Positions 52,943 through 60,785 of a stretch of DNA of 64,000 nucleotides are shown here, piece after piece (position 1 is the first letter of the stretch; each line of letters opens with the position of its first letter). The notes under the pieces are model-generated. The model was not told where the DNA came from. It saw nothing but the letters and a program-made list of their open reading frames with translations, and did not search any database. Both the position numbers and the translations under genes were made by a program. Origin of the DNA: Neptuniibacter sp. 1_MG-2023 (GTDB taxonomy: Bacteria; Pseudomonadota; Gammaproteobacteria; Pseudomonadales; Balneatricaceae); assembly GCF_030547185.1 (NCBI RefSeq), contig NZ_JAUOQR010000001.1, forward strand, positions 62,001 to 126,000, written 5' to 3'.

Positions 52943-53650
52943 ATGCTAATAAGATTATTCAGTTTAATTTTGTGTTTATGGTGTACTTTTTCAATGGCTG
53001 AGGAATGTGTTGTCTTACTTCATGGGATGGCTCGTTCCGATAGTTCTATGAATAAAATGGAAGCAGAACTTGAAAAGTCTGGCTATGCCGTAGTGAACTT
53101 TGACTACCCTTCAACCAAACATGATATTGAAAGTATAGCCAAAAATTATATTCCTAATGCTGTCGCGCAATGTAAACCTAACCTAACCATAAATTTTGTT
53201 ACTCACTCTTTGGGTGGGATTGTTTTACGTAAATATTTAAGTGATAACAAATTAGACCGCTTAGGTCGTGTAGTAATGCTAGGCCCACCGAATAAAGGAA
53301 GTGAGGTTGTTGATAAATTAAAAAATGTTCCTGGATTTGAATTTATTAATGGCCCTGCAGGTTTAGAATTAGGCACAGATAAAACAAGTGTGCCAAATTC
53401 ACTTGGAGCAGTGACCTATCAAGTAGGCGTAATAGCGGGCAGTTCAACTATTAATCCAATACTTTCTCAAATGCTTCCAAACCCTGACGATGGCAAAGTG
53501 TCTGTCGAGAACACAAAAGTAGAAGGGATGACTGACCACATCATAATGTCCGTTTCTCACCCCTTTCTTATGCGAGATGATGCGGTGATTCAACAGGTAA
53601 AAATCTTCCTGAAAAAGGGAAAGTTTCAGCATCATAGGGTTTCGCTCTAA
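52943..53650 (+). CDS. secreted alpha/beta-hydrolase (lipase/esterase)
   Basis: From ATG 52943 the 235-residue precursor starts with a signal peptide (MLIRLFSLILCLWCTFSMAE). An alpha/beta-hydrolase domain follows directly with the oxyanion motif CVVLLHGMARSDSSM, nucleophile elbow FVTHSLGGIVLRKYL (Ser), and later acidic/His residues (SVSHPFLMRDD). It resembles the small secreted esterases/lipases of the PGAP1-like group and probably acts on an ester in the periplasm or outside. A longer frame from 52844 overlaps the VOC gene and is not favoured. It is followed immediately by a transposase remnant. Confidence 0.82.
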   Translation: MLIRLFSLILCLWCTFSMAEECVVLLHGMARSDSSMNKMEAELEKSGYAVVNFDYPSTKHDIESIAKNYIPNAVAQCKPNLTINFVTHSLGGIVLRKYLSDNKLDRLGRVVMLGPPNKGSEVVDKLKNVPGFEFINGPAGLELGTDKTSVPNSLGAVTYQVGVIAGSSTINPILSQMLPNPDDGKVSVENTKVEGMTDHIIMSVSHPFLMRDDAVIQQVKIFLKKGKFQHHRVSL

Positions 53651-53767
53651 CAGCGCGTTAAACGAGCACAGCATCTGTTCCTGCTGAAGGCTTATAAAAG
53701 TGGCCATTACACGATGAAGAAGATAGGCGATTATGTTGAGGTTAGTTATTCGCCAGTGAGTCGATGA
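53651..53767 (+). pseudogene. C-terminal remnant of a REP-associated tyrosine transposase
   Basis: Read in one frame to TGA 53767, the stretch encodes 38 residues including LLKAYKSGHYTMKKIGDYVE then VSYSPVSR. This matches the C-terminal helix-turn-helix of RAYT (REP-associated tyrosine transposase, Y1 family) proteins, which typically read AxxSGxYSMKxIGDYFGxHYSxVSR. The catalytic HUH and tyrosine parts are missing, and the frame continues straight from the lipase stop codon. It is a decayed fragment, not a functional gene. Confidence 0.65.
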
Positions 53768-53839
53768 ATAACGGGTACTGCACAATGCCAGGCCTGACTC
53801 TTACGTTCTTTACACACTCAAAAGATAAGGAGTATTTTT

Positions 53840-54400
53840 TTGAGATTTATATTCGTAGATGCTGAAAATATTGGCTTGAAAGGCGTTGAAGCGATTGACG
53901 CTTCTATTTCAGATAAGGTTATTGTTTTCTCAAAAAACGAAGCGGTAAAAGAGGCTTGCGAAAGAAAACTATTTCTCTACGTATCAAGCTACCCCAGCGG
54001 GCCGAACCAAGCCGACTTCTACGTTATAGGAAACTTAATCGGAATTATTGCATCATTATCTGAAGTACAACGAAGTGCTTGTCAGTTTATTCTTTATACG
54101 CAAGATAATGCGCTAACCACAGCGTTCTCATTCCAGTGCAAACTTCATAAGGTAAATTCTAAAATTGCGCTAAAGCCTAAATCAGACGTTCAGCAGAAAC
54201 GGATCGTAGAACCAAAGAAACTGCTACAGAGTTTGGAGCAAATGATCTACGACCAACTCAAGACGGCTCAAACGACCGAGGCTGTGCGAAAAAAGCTGAA
54301 ACAACCCAAACCTGAATTTACTAAAGCGTTAAACCAATTGATTCGGACAGAAAAAATTCGCCGTGCATCTAAAAATAAAAAAACATGGATTCGAGCATAA
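53840..54400 (+). CDS. PIN/NYN-like nuclease-fold protein with C-terminal helical domain
   Basis: A 186-residue protein with a PIN-like N-terminal domain (about residues 1-110): RFIFVDAENIGLKGVEAIDA, a middle NQADFYVIGNLIGIIASL, and a late ILYTQDNALTTAF carrying acidic residues in the pattern of NYN/PIN_7 ribonuclease folds. The C-terminal part (about 115-186) is basic and helical, possibly a winged helix. The probable role is RNA cleavage or binding; there is no antitoxin partner. The start is TTG with AAGGAG seven bases upstream. It lies just after the transposase remnant, in the accessory region. Confidence 0.7.
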   Translation: MRFIFVDAENIGLKGVEAIDASISDKVIVFSKNEAVKEACERKLFLYVSSYPSGPNQADFYVIGNLIGIIASLSEVQRSACQFILYTQDNALTTAFSFQCKLHKVNSKIALKPKSDVQQKRIVEPKKLLQSLEQMIYDQLKTAQTTEAVRKKLKQPKPEFTKALNQLIRTEKIRRASKNKKTWIRA

Positions 54401-54418
54401 GCATCAATAGGAATAACC

Positions 54419-54496
54419 GGCTCAGATTCCTTACTGAAAGCGATTTTCAGTAGTGAAACCCTCTCACTAAAAAGTCTTTCTGAGCCCGTCATTTTT
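54419..54496. terminator. three-way-junction terminator-like structure
   Basis: GGCTCAGA (54419-54426) pairs with TCTGAGCC (54479-54486). Inside are two further stems, TACTGAAA/TTTCAGTA (54432-54439/54445-54452) and GTGA/TCAC (54453-54456/54464-54467). TTTTT (54492-54496) follows. The convergent PIN-like and MesD-like genes end on either side. A plain terminator is most likely; the branched form is unusual. Confidence 0.6.
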
Positions 54497-55523
54497 AGGC
54501 TAAAAGCTCTCGCCTAATAATCTCTGTACCTGCTTTTAACGCTTCGAGTTTGGCACTGGCAACTTGACGAGATAAAGGTGCCATGCCGCAGTTGGTACAA
54601 GGGTAGAGTTTATCAGCATCGACAAATTCAAGCGCCTTTCTCAAGGTATGGGCGACCTCCTCGGCTGTCTCAATTTTGTCGGTTGCTACGTCAATCGCCC
54701 CTACCATTACTTTTTTACCGCGAATCAATTCAAGTAACTCCATAGGTACATGGGAGTTGTGACATTCTAATGAGATAATATCGATATTCGACTTTTGCAG
54801 TTTAGGGAACACGGCTTCATATTGTCGCCACTCGGACCCTAATGTCTTTTTCCAATCAGTATTGGCTTTAATGCCGTAGCCATAGCAGATATGTACAACC
54901 GTTTCACATTTTAGCCCTTCAATCGCTCGCTCTAAGCACGCAATCCCCCAGTCATTTACATCATCAAAAAAAACATTAAATGCAGGTTCATCAAATTGGA
55001 TGATATCAACGCCCGCCGCTTCTAACTCTTTCGCTTCTTGATTGAGAATTTTGGCAAACTCCCACGCGAGCTTTTCACGGCTCTTATAATGATCATCATA
55101 GAGCGTGTCGATCATCGTCATGGGGCCTGGTAGCGCCCATTTAATCGGCTGTTTGGTTTGTTGGCGTAGAAATTTAGCATCGTCAACAAACACAGGTTTC
55201 TGGCGGGAAACGGGGCCAACAACTGTGGGGACGCTCGCATCATAACGATCACGAATTTTAACGGTCTTACGTTTCTCAAAATCAACACCATCGAGGTGTT
55301 CAATAAAAGTCGTCACAAAATGTTGCCGCGTTTGCTCGCCATCACTGACAATATCAATACCGGCATGTTGCTGTTCGTGTAATGACACACGTAGCGCATC
55401 CTGTTTGCCGTCAATTAACGCCTCTCCTTGCAACTTCCAAGGTGACCAAAGCGTCTCAGGTTCTGCAAGCCACAAGGGTTTAGGTAAGCTGCCTGCAGTT
55501 GAAGTGGGTAATAATGTTTTCAT
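54495..55523 (-). CDS. mesD: MesD-type folate-independent methionine synthase (core MetE-like)
   Basis: The 342-residue protein has only the C-terminal catalytic half of MetE. Zinc ligands are expected in VVHICYGYG and LYPCTNCGMAPL. Other markers are DIVSDGEQTRQHFVTTFIEH, ALPGPMTMIDTLY and IDIISLECHNS. Its partner downstream in the genome order (upstream in transcription) is a DUF1852 gene; together they match the MesD/MesX pair described by Price and co-workers as a folate-independent methionine synthase that needs MesX and oxygen. It would make methionine from homocysteine with an unusual methyl donor. Forty-four bases separate the two genes, mesX being first. Confidence 0.88.
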   Translation of the reverse strand: MKTLLPTSTAGSLPKPLWLAEPETLWSPWKLQGEALIDGKQDALRVSLHEQQHAGIDIVSDGEQTRQHFVTTFIEHLDGVDFEKRKTVKIRDRYDASVPTVVGPVSRQKPVFVDDAKFLRQQTKQPIKWALPGPMTMIDTLYDDHYKSREKLAWEFAKILNQEAKELEAAGVDIIQFDEPAFNVFFDDVNDWGIACLERAIEGLKCETVVHICYGYGIKANTDWKKTLGSEWRQYEAVFPKLQKSNIDIISLECHNSHVPMELLELIRGKKVMVGAIDVATDKIETAEEVAHTLRKALEFVDADKLYPCTNCGMAPLSRQVASAKLEALKAGTEIIRRELLA

Positions 55524-55567
55524 AATAAGTAATGCCGTCTATTTAGATGAATAATTGGACCTAGAGA

Positions 55568-56542
55568 TTAAGCGTAATGAGCTGACCACTGTTCAAGCAG
55601 GGTTTGGTAGGGTTTGATGAAGTGCTTTTCAGCAAACTTCCCTTGTTCATTAGCTAACTGGTTGCGCTCTTCTCGGTCATAAATAATTTGGGTGACGGAG
55701 TGATCTCGGTTTTTCAGCTTAGGCTGATAACATTGGCCTGCCACAGCATTGGCATTATAAATTTCAGGTCGATATATTTTCTGAAAGGTCTCCATCGTAC
55801 TAATTGTGCTAATCAGTTCGAGGTTGGTGTAATCATTCAATAAATCGCCAAGGAAATAAAAAGCCAACGGAGCAACGCTATTTGGCGGCATAAAGTAACG
55901 AACCTGTAAGCCCATCTTTTCAAAGTATTGCTCAGTCAAGGATGGCTCATTAGGTTGATACTCAAACCCTAAAACGGGATGCTGATTCTCTTTTCGGTAG
56001 TAAGTTTTACTATCAGACACACTGAGGCAAATAACCGGCGGTTTTTTAAAATGCTGTTTGTAAGCTTTAGACTTAACAAAATATTTAAAAAGCTTACCGT
56101 GCAGCTCCCCAAAGTTATCTGGGATACTGAATTTAGGCTGATGCTTATTATGATCCAGAAGCAATACACTAAAATCATAATCCCGCACATAAGAAGAAAA
56201 ATTATTGCCTACAATGCCGTCAATGCGCTCACCGGTTTTATGATCAACAATGTTTGTTTTTAATACTTCAATAGCGGGGAAGGTTTGACCATTGCCTTCG
56301 ATATCAAGATCTACAGAAATAATTTCTAATTCGACAGAATAACGATCTCCGTTAGGATTATCCCAATGTGCCAACGCATTAAAACGGTTATCAATCATCT
56401 TTAGGGTGTTAGACAAGTTTTCTTGACGACGCTCTCCTCTGGCCAGATTCGCAAAGTTAGTCGTGACACGCGTATTGTCTGACGGACGATAGTTTTTATC
56501 GAAGCCAACGCGCTTAATCGTAAAGGTAAAGTTTGTATTCAT
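55568..56542 (-). CDS. mesX: MesX (DUF1852), partner of MesD
   Basis: The 324-residue protein matches DUF1852, with NFTFTIKRVGFDKNYRPSDN and TRVTTNFANLARGERRQENL at the start, GERIDGIVGNNFSSYVRDYD in the middle and PYQTLLEQWSAHY near the end. It has no cofactor motif I can name. MesX is reported to be required, with oxygen, for MesD-dependent methionine synthesis; its biochemical role is open. It is the first gene of a two-gene unit with mesD. No SAM riboswitch is visible upstream; an AGACCGTCT word at 56598 weakly resembles a methionine-repressor half-site. Confidence 0.88.
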   Translation of the reverse strand: MNTNFTFTIKRVGFDKNYRPSDNTRVTTNFANLARGERRQENLSNTLKMIDNRFNALAHWDNPNGDRYSVELEIISVDLDIEGNGQTFPAIEVLKTNIVDHKTGERIDGIVGNNFSSYVRDYDFSVLLLDHNKHQPKFSIPDNFGELHGKLFKYFVKSKAYKQHFKKPPVICLSVSDSKTYYRKENQHPVLGFEYQPNEPSLTEQYFEKMGLQVRYFMPPNSVAPLAFYFLGDLLNDYTNLELISTISTMETFQKIYRPEIYNANAVAGQCYQPKLKNRDHSVTQIIYDREERNQLANEQGKFAEKHFIKPYQTLLEQWSAHYA

Positions 56543-57054
56543 CCTAATCGCACCCTACTTCCTGATATAAAATCTGAATTTATTCCCTACCATCGCTAGA
56601 CCGTCTTACTTGTTTTCTGGTTTCCCCTGTTAATCGTCGTCACCATCATTTTGACCTGTGCGACCTCATTAAGAGTCAACTGCAATATTGTCTAAGCTGA
56701 ATAGCTGAATGTATTTTATACTCGCAATAAAACATGAATAAAAATGGTTTATTTTTGATTTGCATTGAATTTAATTCATGCAGATAGGTATGCGAAAATA
56801 TCAACAGGTAAGGGTTATGCCTATTAGACTGATTCGAATAGATGATCTTATTGTTCATGATGAGCTAATACAGCAAACCGGATCGTTTTTACAGATCCCA
56901 TATTGACAGCTACAGCCTAGTCAGAAGATAATGCGCTCAGGCTTATTGGACGCCTGCCTCGCAAAAACGACAGTACCAATCATATATATTTCGCAAGCAG
57001 CCGCTTGCATATCATCTCAGGTTCATAGCGAGTAGACCGGTTTAAGTAGGCGAT
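56543..57054. other. intergenic stretch upstream of mesX
   Basis: Only short frames occur. A 29-codon ORF (56817-56906, beginning MPIRLIRIDDLIVHDELIQQ) has an AAGGG just two bases before its ATG and no known family, so it is not called as a gene. The leftmost 100 bases must carry the mesX promoter. No clear hairpin or repeat. Confidence 0.4.
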
Positions 57055-57501
57055 ATGCATATGACTCATCCTATCTGTGGTCTTAACACACCCGAAAACG
57101 AATTACTCAAATCGATATTACGCGTGGCAAAATCCTTACACCGTGCGGCTAAATCGGATTCACGTCCCCACTCTCTTCCTGTTTTACGAAGACTGATTTC
57201 CAGCGAAACCTTTCGTCAAATTTCATTACCTGAACTATACCGCCGACGAGAGACAATCCAGCGCAAACATATATTGCAAATGTTAGCCCTAGAGGCTGGA
57301 AGCCTTAATTGGTCTGAATACAAAAAAAAGATCCAAGCCCAGCCCGAAGAGCAACCGCTTGATTACAGCCTCGCATTAAAACATGCAGGTTATCCCAACA
57401 TCTGGTTCACATCCTTGCCGGAAGCCGAAACATACGCGGCGGCACAAGGTGGCCAACCTATTCCCGTTGGTAAGCAAGCAGTCGTGATTCCCGCTCAATA
57501 A
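57055..57501 (+). CDS. conserved-looking protein of unknown function
   Basis: A 148-residue basic, helical N-terminal half (LRVAKSLHRAAKSDSRPHSL then PVLRRLISSETFRQISLPEL) is followed by HILQMLALEAGSLNWSEYKK and a C-terminal LKHAGYPNIWFTSLPEAETY. No membrane segment or catalytic motif is recognised. The region QMLALEAGSLNWSEYKK resembles proteins annotated as glyoxalase-superfamily-like or toxin-antitoxin-associated, but this is weak. ATG at 57055 (AGG four bases before) or 57061 could be the start. Confidence 0.6.
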   Translation: MHMTHPICGLNTPENELLKSILRVAKSLHRAAKSDSRPHSLPVLRRLISSETFRQISLPELYRRRETIQRKHILQMLALEAGSLNWSEYKKKIQAQPEEQPLDYSLALKHAGYPNIWFTSLPEAETYAAAQGGQPIPVGKQAVVIPAQ

Positions 57502-57541
57502 TCGACTTTATCGATTAATCCTTTAAACACAACCGATAAAC

Positions 57542-57603
57542 TTGCTCGCTAGCCCGCTTACAAAGGTGATAGCGAGCAACACTCATCTATAAGGTGCTCG
57601 CTA
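57542..57603. repeat. triple TGCTCGCTA repeat forming alternative hairpins
   Basis: TTGCTCGCTA (57542-57551), its perfect inverse TAGCGAGCAA (57570-57579) and a third direct copy TGCTCGCTA (57595-57603) allow two mutually exclusive hairpins (1-2 or 2-3). They lie 53 bases before the next gene start. No T run follows, so a switch-like leader or repeat remnant is possible. Confidence 0.55.
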
Positions 57604-57656
57604 CGCAGATCTGGTATATTGCCTTGCAAATACCCTAATCACTGTGAAGGTCGATT

Positions 57657-58082
57657 TTGTTTATGCAACGCATATCTCTAAAACTGTTACTTAGTTCTTT
57701 GTCGCTTATCTTATTAATCGCTTTTTCTGGATATAGCAGCGCAGGTGAGCCCCTGAATTTAAAGAAAACGATGAAACAGATGCGGCTGCATTATAAAAAT
57801 GCACTGGATACTGATTCTGCCCAAAGCTTTAATCAAAATATTGGCGAGTTCAAAACATACCTTAAGAGTGCGCAAGCCTATGACTTTTCGCCTGAACGCA
57901 AAGTGATTTCGCTGGAAGGTTTAAATAAAGTCGAGCGTTTTGTTGAGGCTATCCCACCAGCTACAGCTGACAACCTAAGCGCAGTTCAGCAGCAACTCAG
58001 CACTGTCGATCAGTTACGTACGGAGTACCATAAAAAAGCCAAGCCGAGCATCTGGGAGATGTTCCTCAGCTTTTTGAAGTAA
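57657..58082 (+). CDS. cytochrome b562-like periplasmic protein
   Basis: The 141-residue precursor has a signal peptide (LKLLLSSLSLILLIAFSGYS, ending SSA) and a four-helix-bundle domain with features of cytochrome b562. Early Met candidates in LKKTMKQMRLHYKNA correspond to the axial Met7, and LRTEYHKKAKPS at the end corresponds to RNAYHQKYR with the axial His102 of E. coli. It would be a soluble periplasmic haem electron carrier; the haem ligation is inference. TTG at 57657 has GAAGG six bases upstream, better spaced than ATG 57663. A short hydrophobic tail (WEMFLSFLK) follows. Confidence 0.72.
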   Translation: MFMQRISLKLLLSSLSLILLIAFSGYSSAGEPLNLKKTMKQMRLHYKNALDTDSAQSFNQNIGEFKTYLKSAQAYDFSPERKVISLEGLNKVERFVEAIPPATADNLSAVQQQLSTVDQLRTEYHKKAKPSIWEMFLSFLK

Positions 58083-58137
58083 AAAGGAACCTAATCAACT
58101 GATTTAGGTAAAGACAAGAAACAAACAAGGACTCATT

Positions 58138-58716
58138 ATGAAAAGATTATTAACACTCTCAGGCATTATTCTTTCCATGCTTCTTCCCAGCATCGCTTTT
58201 GCACATCAAGCAAGTGGTGGAGGCTTTTTAGCGGGGTTATCTCACCCTGTCCTTGGTTTTGATCACCTACTAGCCATGTTAAGTGTAGGTATCCTTAGCG
58301 CCCAAATGGGCGGACGAGCCCTATGGTTAGTACCCACAACTTTTGTATCCGTAATGTTAGTGGGCGGTATCCTAGGATTAAATGGTTTTGCCTTAATTTC
58401 TGTTGAAACAGGCATCTCAATTTCCGTGCTTGTTTTAGGTATATCACTTACAGTTGAGAAAAAAATCGCACCTATTTTAGCCATGTGTTTTGTTGGTTTT
58501 TTTGCCATTTTTCATGGCTACGCACACGGCATTGAAATGCCTTACTTAGCAAACCCAGCGTATTATGCACTCGGTTTTATTGTAGGTACCGCGAGTATTC
58601 ATGTTATGGGCGTGTTAATAGGTATCATTGCCGCAAAGCTTTCAAATGGAGCCCAGTTCTTAAGATATCTAGGCGCTGGTATAGCAGGCATAGGTTTCCA
58701 TTTAATCATAATGTAA
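58138..58716 (+). CDS. HupE/UreJ-family nickel/cobalt transporter
   Basis: The 192-residue membrane protein has a signal-like start (MLLPSIAFA), then HPVLGFDHLLAMLSVGILSA with the conserved HPxxGxDHxxAM motif and FFAIFHGYAHGIEMPY; about six membrane segments. HupE/UreJ proteins take up nickel (or cobalt) for hydrogenase or urease. Neither enzyme is encoded here, so it may feed B12 or another metalloenzyme (compare the orphan cobS at 5365). It follows the cytochrome b562-like gene after 55 bases and may share its transcript. Confidence 0.88.
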   Translation: MKRLLTLSGIILSMLLPSIAFAHQASGGGFLAGLSHPVLGFDHLLAMLSVGILSAQMGGRALWLVPTTFVSVMLVGGILGLNGFALISVETGISISVLVLGISLTVEKKIAPILAMCFVGFFAIFHGYAHGIEMPYLANPAYYALGFIVGTASIHVMGVLIGIIAAKLSNGAQFLRYLGAGIAGIGFHLIIM

Positions 58717-58745
58717 AAGCCTAACAATCTGCTTACTATGACTCC

Positions 58746-58793
58746 GTAATAATGGCCGTTCTACTCTGCACGGCCCCAAATGGCCATTATTAC
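58746..58793 (+). repeat. 12-bp perfect inverted repeat after hupE
   Basis: GTAATAATGGCC (58746-58757) and GGCCATTATTAC (58782-58793) are perfectly complementary with a 24-base spacer. It may be a terminator-like hairpin, but no T run follows. The rest of the gap to 59019 has no supported feature. Confidence 0.6.
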
Positions 58794-59019
58794 TTCATCC
58801 ATCAGGGAATGGCTAAGACAGGTATTCCTCCCGTAGTTACCAGCACTGCTAACTACTTTTTAAGCCAAACTAGTGTTTAGACAACTCCCCCCTATTTTTA
58901 CTGGCAATCTTCCTATAGGATCGCCCCATATGATTTTTACTGATTAAACGCCCTCAAGATGGGCCGCCATACAGTAAGCTTAATCAGCCCTCTCTTCTTT
59001 TTTGATAAGACAAAAACCA

Positions 59020-59892
59020 ATGACTGATATAACGGTAGCAACACACAGCGGTAACTTTCATGCAGATGATGTTTTCAGTATCGCTGCTCTTAAGAGTATT
59101 TTCCCGGCGTTTACACTGATACGCACACGGGATTTGGCGCTGATCGCTAAAGCTGACCTTGCGATTGATGTTGGCGGTGAATATGATCCAGACACAGGCC
59201 GTTTTGATCATCATCAACGGGGAGGAGCAGGCACACGCGACAATGGTATCCCCTACTCCTCATTTGGGTTGATTTGGCAGAAGTATGGTTTAGAGATATG
59301 CAAAGGGAACCAAGAGGTCGCGGACTCTGTCGATGCAGGCTTAGTATCAACCATTGATGCGATCGATTGCGGCCATGTAGAGGGGGTAGCGACAGGTATT
59401 AGCCTTAGCCAAACAATCTCTATGTTTAACCCCACATGGCAAGAAGACAGCCACTTTGATAGCTGCTTTGATGAAGCGGTTGATTTTGCATCACGTGTTT
59501 TAACACGCTTTATTGCAACGACTAACGGTGGTATTAGCGCTAAGTCAATTGTGGCTGAAGCGATTGAGAATGCAGAAGATCCAAGAGTGATCGTATTAGA
59601 AAAATACACACCATGGAAAAGAACAGTACACGCCTTATCTAAAGAGGCGTTATATATGGTTTATCCATCAGATTCGGGTCAATGGAGAATTCAAACGGTA
59701 CCTGTCGAATTAGGTTCATTTGAAGATAGAAAATCACTTCCTAAGCCTTGGGCTGGCTTATCTGACAAGGCACTTCAAGATGTAACCGGTATTGATGATG
59801 CTATGTTTTGCCATAATGGACTATTTGTTGCTGGTGCAAAATCATTTGAAAGTGCAATGAAGATGGCTTCTATGGCACTTGAGGACGCTTAA
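59020..59892 (+). CDS. MYG1-family (UPF0160) exonuclease-like protein
   Basis: From ATG 59020 the 290-residue protein matches MYG1/UPF0160: VATHSGNFHADDVFSIAALK and GGEYDPDTGRFDHHQRGG near the N-terminus (DHH-like metal-binding residues), then STIDAIDCGHVEG and WRIQTVPVELGSFEDRKSL. Eukaryotic MYG1 has been reported as a 3'-5' RNA exonuclease; bacterial function is unclear. It has no operon partner. An in-frame TTG at 59002 would add six residues but lacks a ribosome-binding site. Confidence 0.88.
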   Translation: MTDITVATHSGNFHADDVFSIAALKSIFPAFTLIRTRDLALIAKADLAIDVGGEYDPDTGRFDHHQRGGAGTRDNGIPYSSFGLIWQKYGLEICKGNQEVADSVDAGLVSTIDAIDCGHVEGVATGISLSQTISMFNPTWQEDSHFDSCFDEAVDFASRVLTRFIATTNGGISAKSIVAEAIENAEDPRVIVLEKYTPWKRTVHALSKEALYMVYPSDSGQWRIQTVPVELGSFEDRKSLPKPWAGLSDKALQDVTGIDDAMFCHNGLFVAGAKSFESAMKMASMALEDA

Positions 59893-59928
59893 ACAGAGCT
59901 TAAATACTAAAAAATCGACTCTGCGGAT

Positions 59929-59963
59929 GTTTATAAAAGGATAAGTCTCCTCCTTTTATAAAC
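59929..59963. terminator. hairpin between MYG1 and the small convergent gene
   Basis: GTTTATAAAAGGA (59929-59941) and TCCTTTTATAAAC (59951-59963) form a perfect 13-bp stem with a nine-base loop, then TTTTG. It is AT-rich but can end transcription in the plus direction. Confidence 0.6.
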
Positions 59964-59992
59964 TTTTGTTTAGTGGAATTCACTAAGTAGGG

Positions 59993-60181
59993 CTAGGAGG
60001 AACAATCCCCTCGCTCACTCGCTTTTCCATTATCCGCATAGATCGATTGTGTTGATAGGACATCGTGCCGATCAGTTTGGCCATCTATAAACGATGAACA
60101 ATGACGCCCGAACAATAAAGTTATCAACACCGTTACAACAAACACTAACAAACTAATACGCATATTCATCTTCATATCCAC
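59993..60181 (-). CDS. possible small membrane protein
   Basis: A 62-residue frame beginning MDMKMNMRISLLVFVVTVLI carries one hydrophobic helix (about residues 9-24) and a polar tail. Such one-helix small proteins are common but hard to verify. It is convergent with MYG1 and has no strong ribosome-binding site; ATG codons at residues 1, 3, 5 and 7 are all possible starts. No family is recognised. Confidence 0.35.
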   Translation of the reverse strand: MDMKMNMRISLLVFVVTVLITLLFGRHCSSFIDGQTDRHDVLSTQSIYADNGKASERGDCSS

Positions 60182-60297
60182 TGGCTATCTGATCCTTTGA
60201 GTACAAGATGAGGTAAAAATTCAATCTTTATTCCTTAGCTAAAAAGCACCTTGTGATATGATGCGCACAAGATCAGCTTGCATAGATGAAAGAGATT

Positions 60298-60720
60298 ATG
60301 AAAAACAACTTTTACTACGATTTAGAGTCCTCAAAAATAGGCGCTCAAACAGATCTAACCTCAGCCTTAGATAATTTACGTTTTAATGAGGATGGCTTGA
60401 TTCCAGCCATCGCACAGCAAAATGCAACCGGTGAAGTCTTAATGATGGCTTGGATGAATAGAGCCTCAATTGAAGAAACTTTAAAAACGGGACAAGTCTG
60501 TTACTGGTCCCGCTCCCGCCAAACCTATTGGCGTAAAGGGGAAAGTTCTGGCCATGTACAAAAACTGGTCGAGATGCGCATAGATTGCGATGGCGATACC
60601 TTACTTTGTCTAGTCAATCAGACAGGACCGGCCTGCCATACTGAACGCTCCAACTGTTTTTTCCATGCAGTTAAAGGCGACAAAATAGAGATTATCGCCG
60701 AGCCTTGTTGCGCAGAATAA
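60298..60720 (+). CDS. hisI: phosphoribosyl-AMP cyclohydrolase HisI
   Basis: From ATG 60298 the 140-residue enzyme has the HisI core: GLIPAIAQQNATGEVLMMAW, YWSRSRQTYWRKGESSGH, RIDCDGDTLLCLV and GPACHTERSNCFFH, giving the three zinc cysteines and acidic metal site. It opens the purine ring in the third step of histidine synthesis. It has a short N-terminal extension (about 25 residues) compared with stand-alone HisI proteins. ATG 60286, four codons earlier, has no ribosome-binding site. No other his gene is close. It ends in a bidirectional terminator. Confidence 0.94.
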   Translation: MKNNFYYDLESSKIGAQTDLTSALDNLRFNEDGLIPAIAQQNATGEVLMMAWMNRASIEETLKTGQVCYWSRSRQTYWRKGESSGHVQKLVEMRIDCDGDTLLCLVNQTGPACHTERSNCFFHAVKGDKIEIIAEPCCAE

Positions 60721-60742
60721 GTTTTTTGTGATCTATAAAGAT

Positions 60743-60773
60743 AAAAAAAACCACGCAATAGCGTGGTTTTTTT
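60743..60773. terminator. bidirectional terminator between hisI and trhO
   Basis: CCACGC (60751-60756) and GCGTGG (60761-60766) pair with loop AATA, flanked by A and T runs. It ends hisI (+) and trhO (-). Confidence 0.92.
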
Positions 60774-60785
60774 ATAGGTAAATCT

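Noticed and set aside
56590-56610. MetJ box or SAM riboswitch upstream of mesX
   Set aside because: Only one imperfect AGACCGTCT word; no tandem MetJ sites and no recognisable SAM aptamer.
56676-56858. 60-codon minus-strand frame in the mesX upstream gap
   Set aside because: AT-rich composition, Asn/Tyr/Ile-rich translation and no ribosome-binding site; looks like chance.
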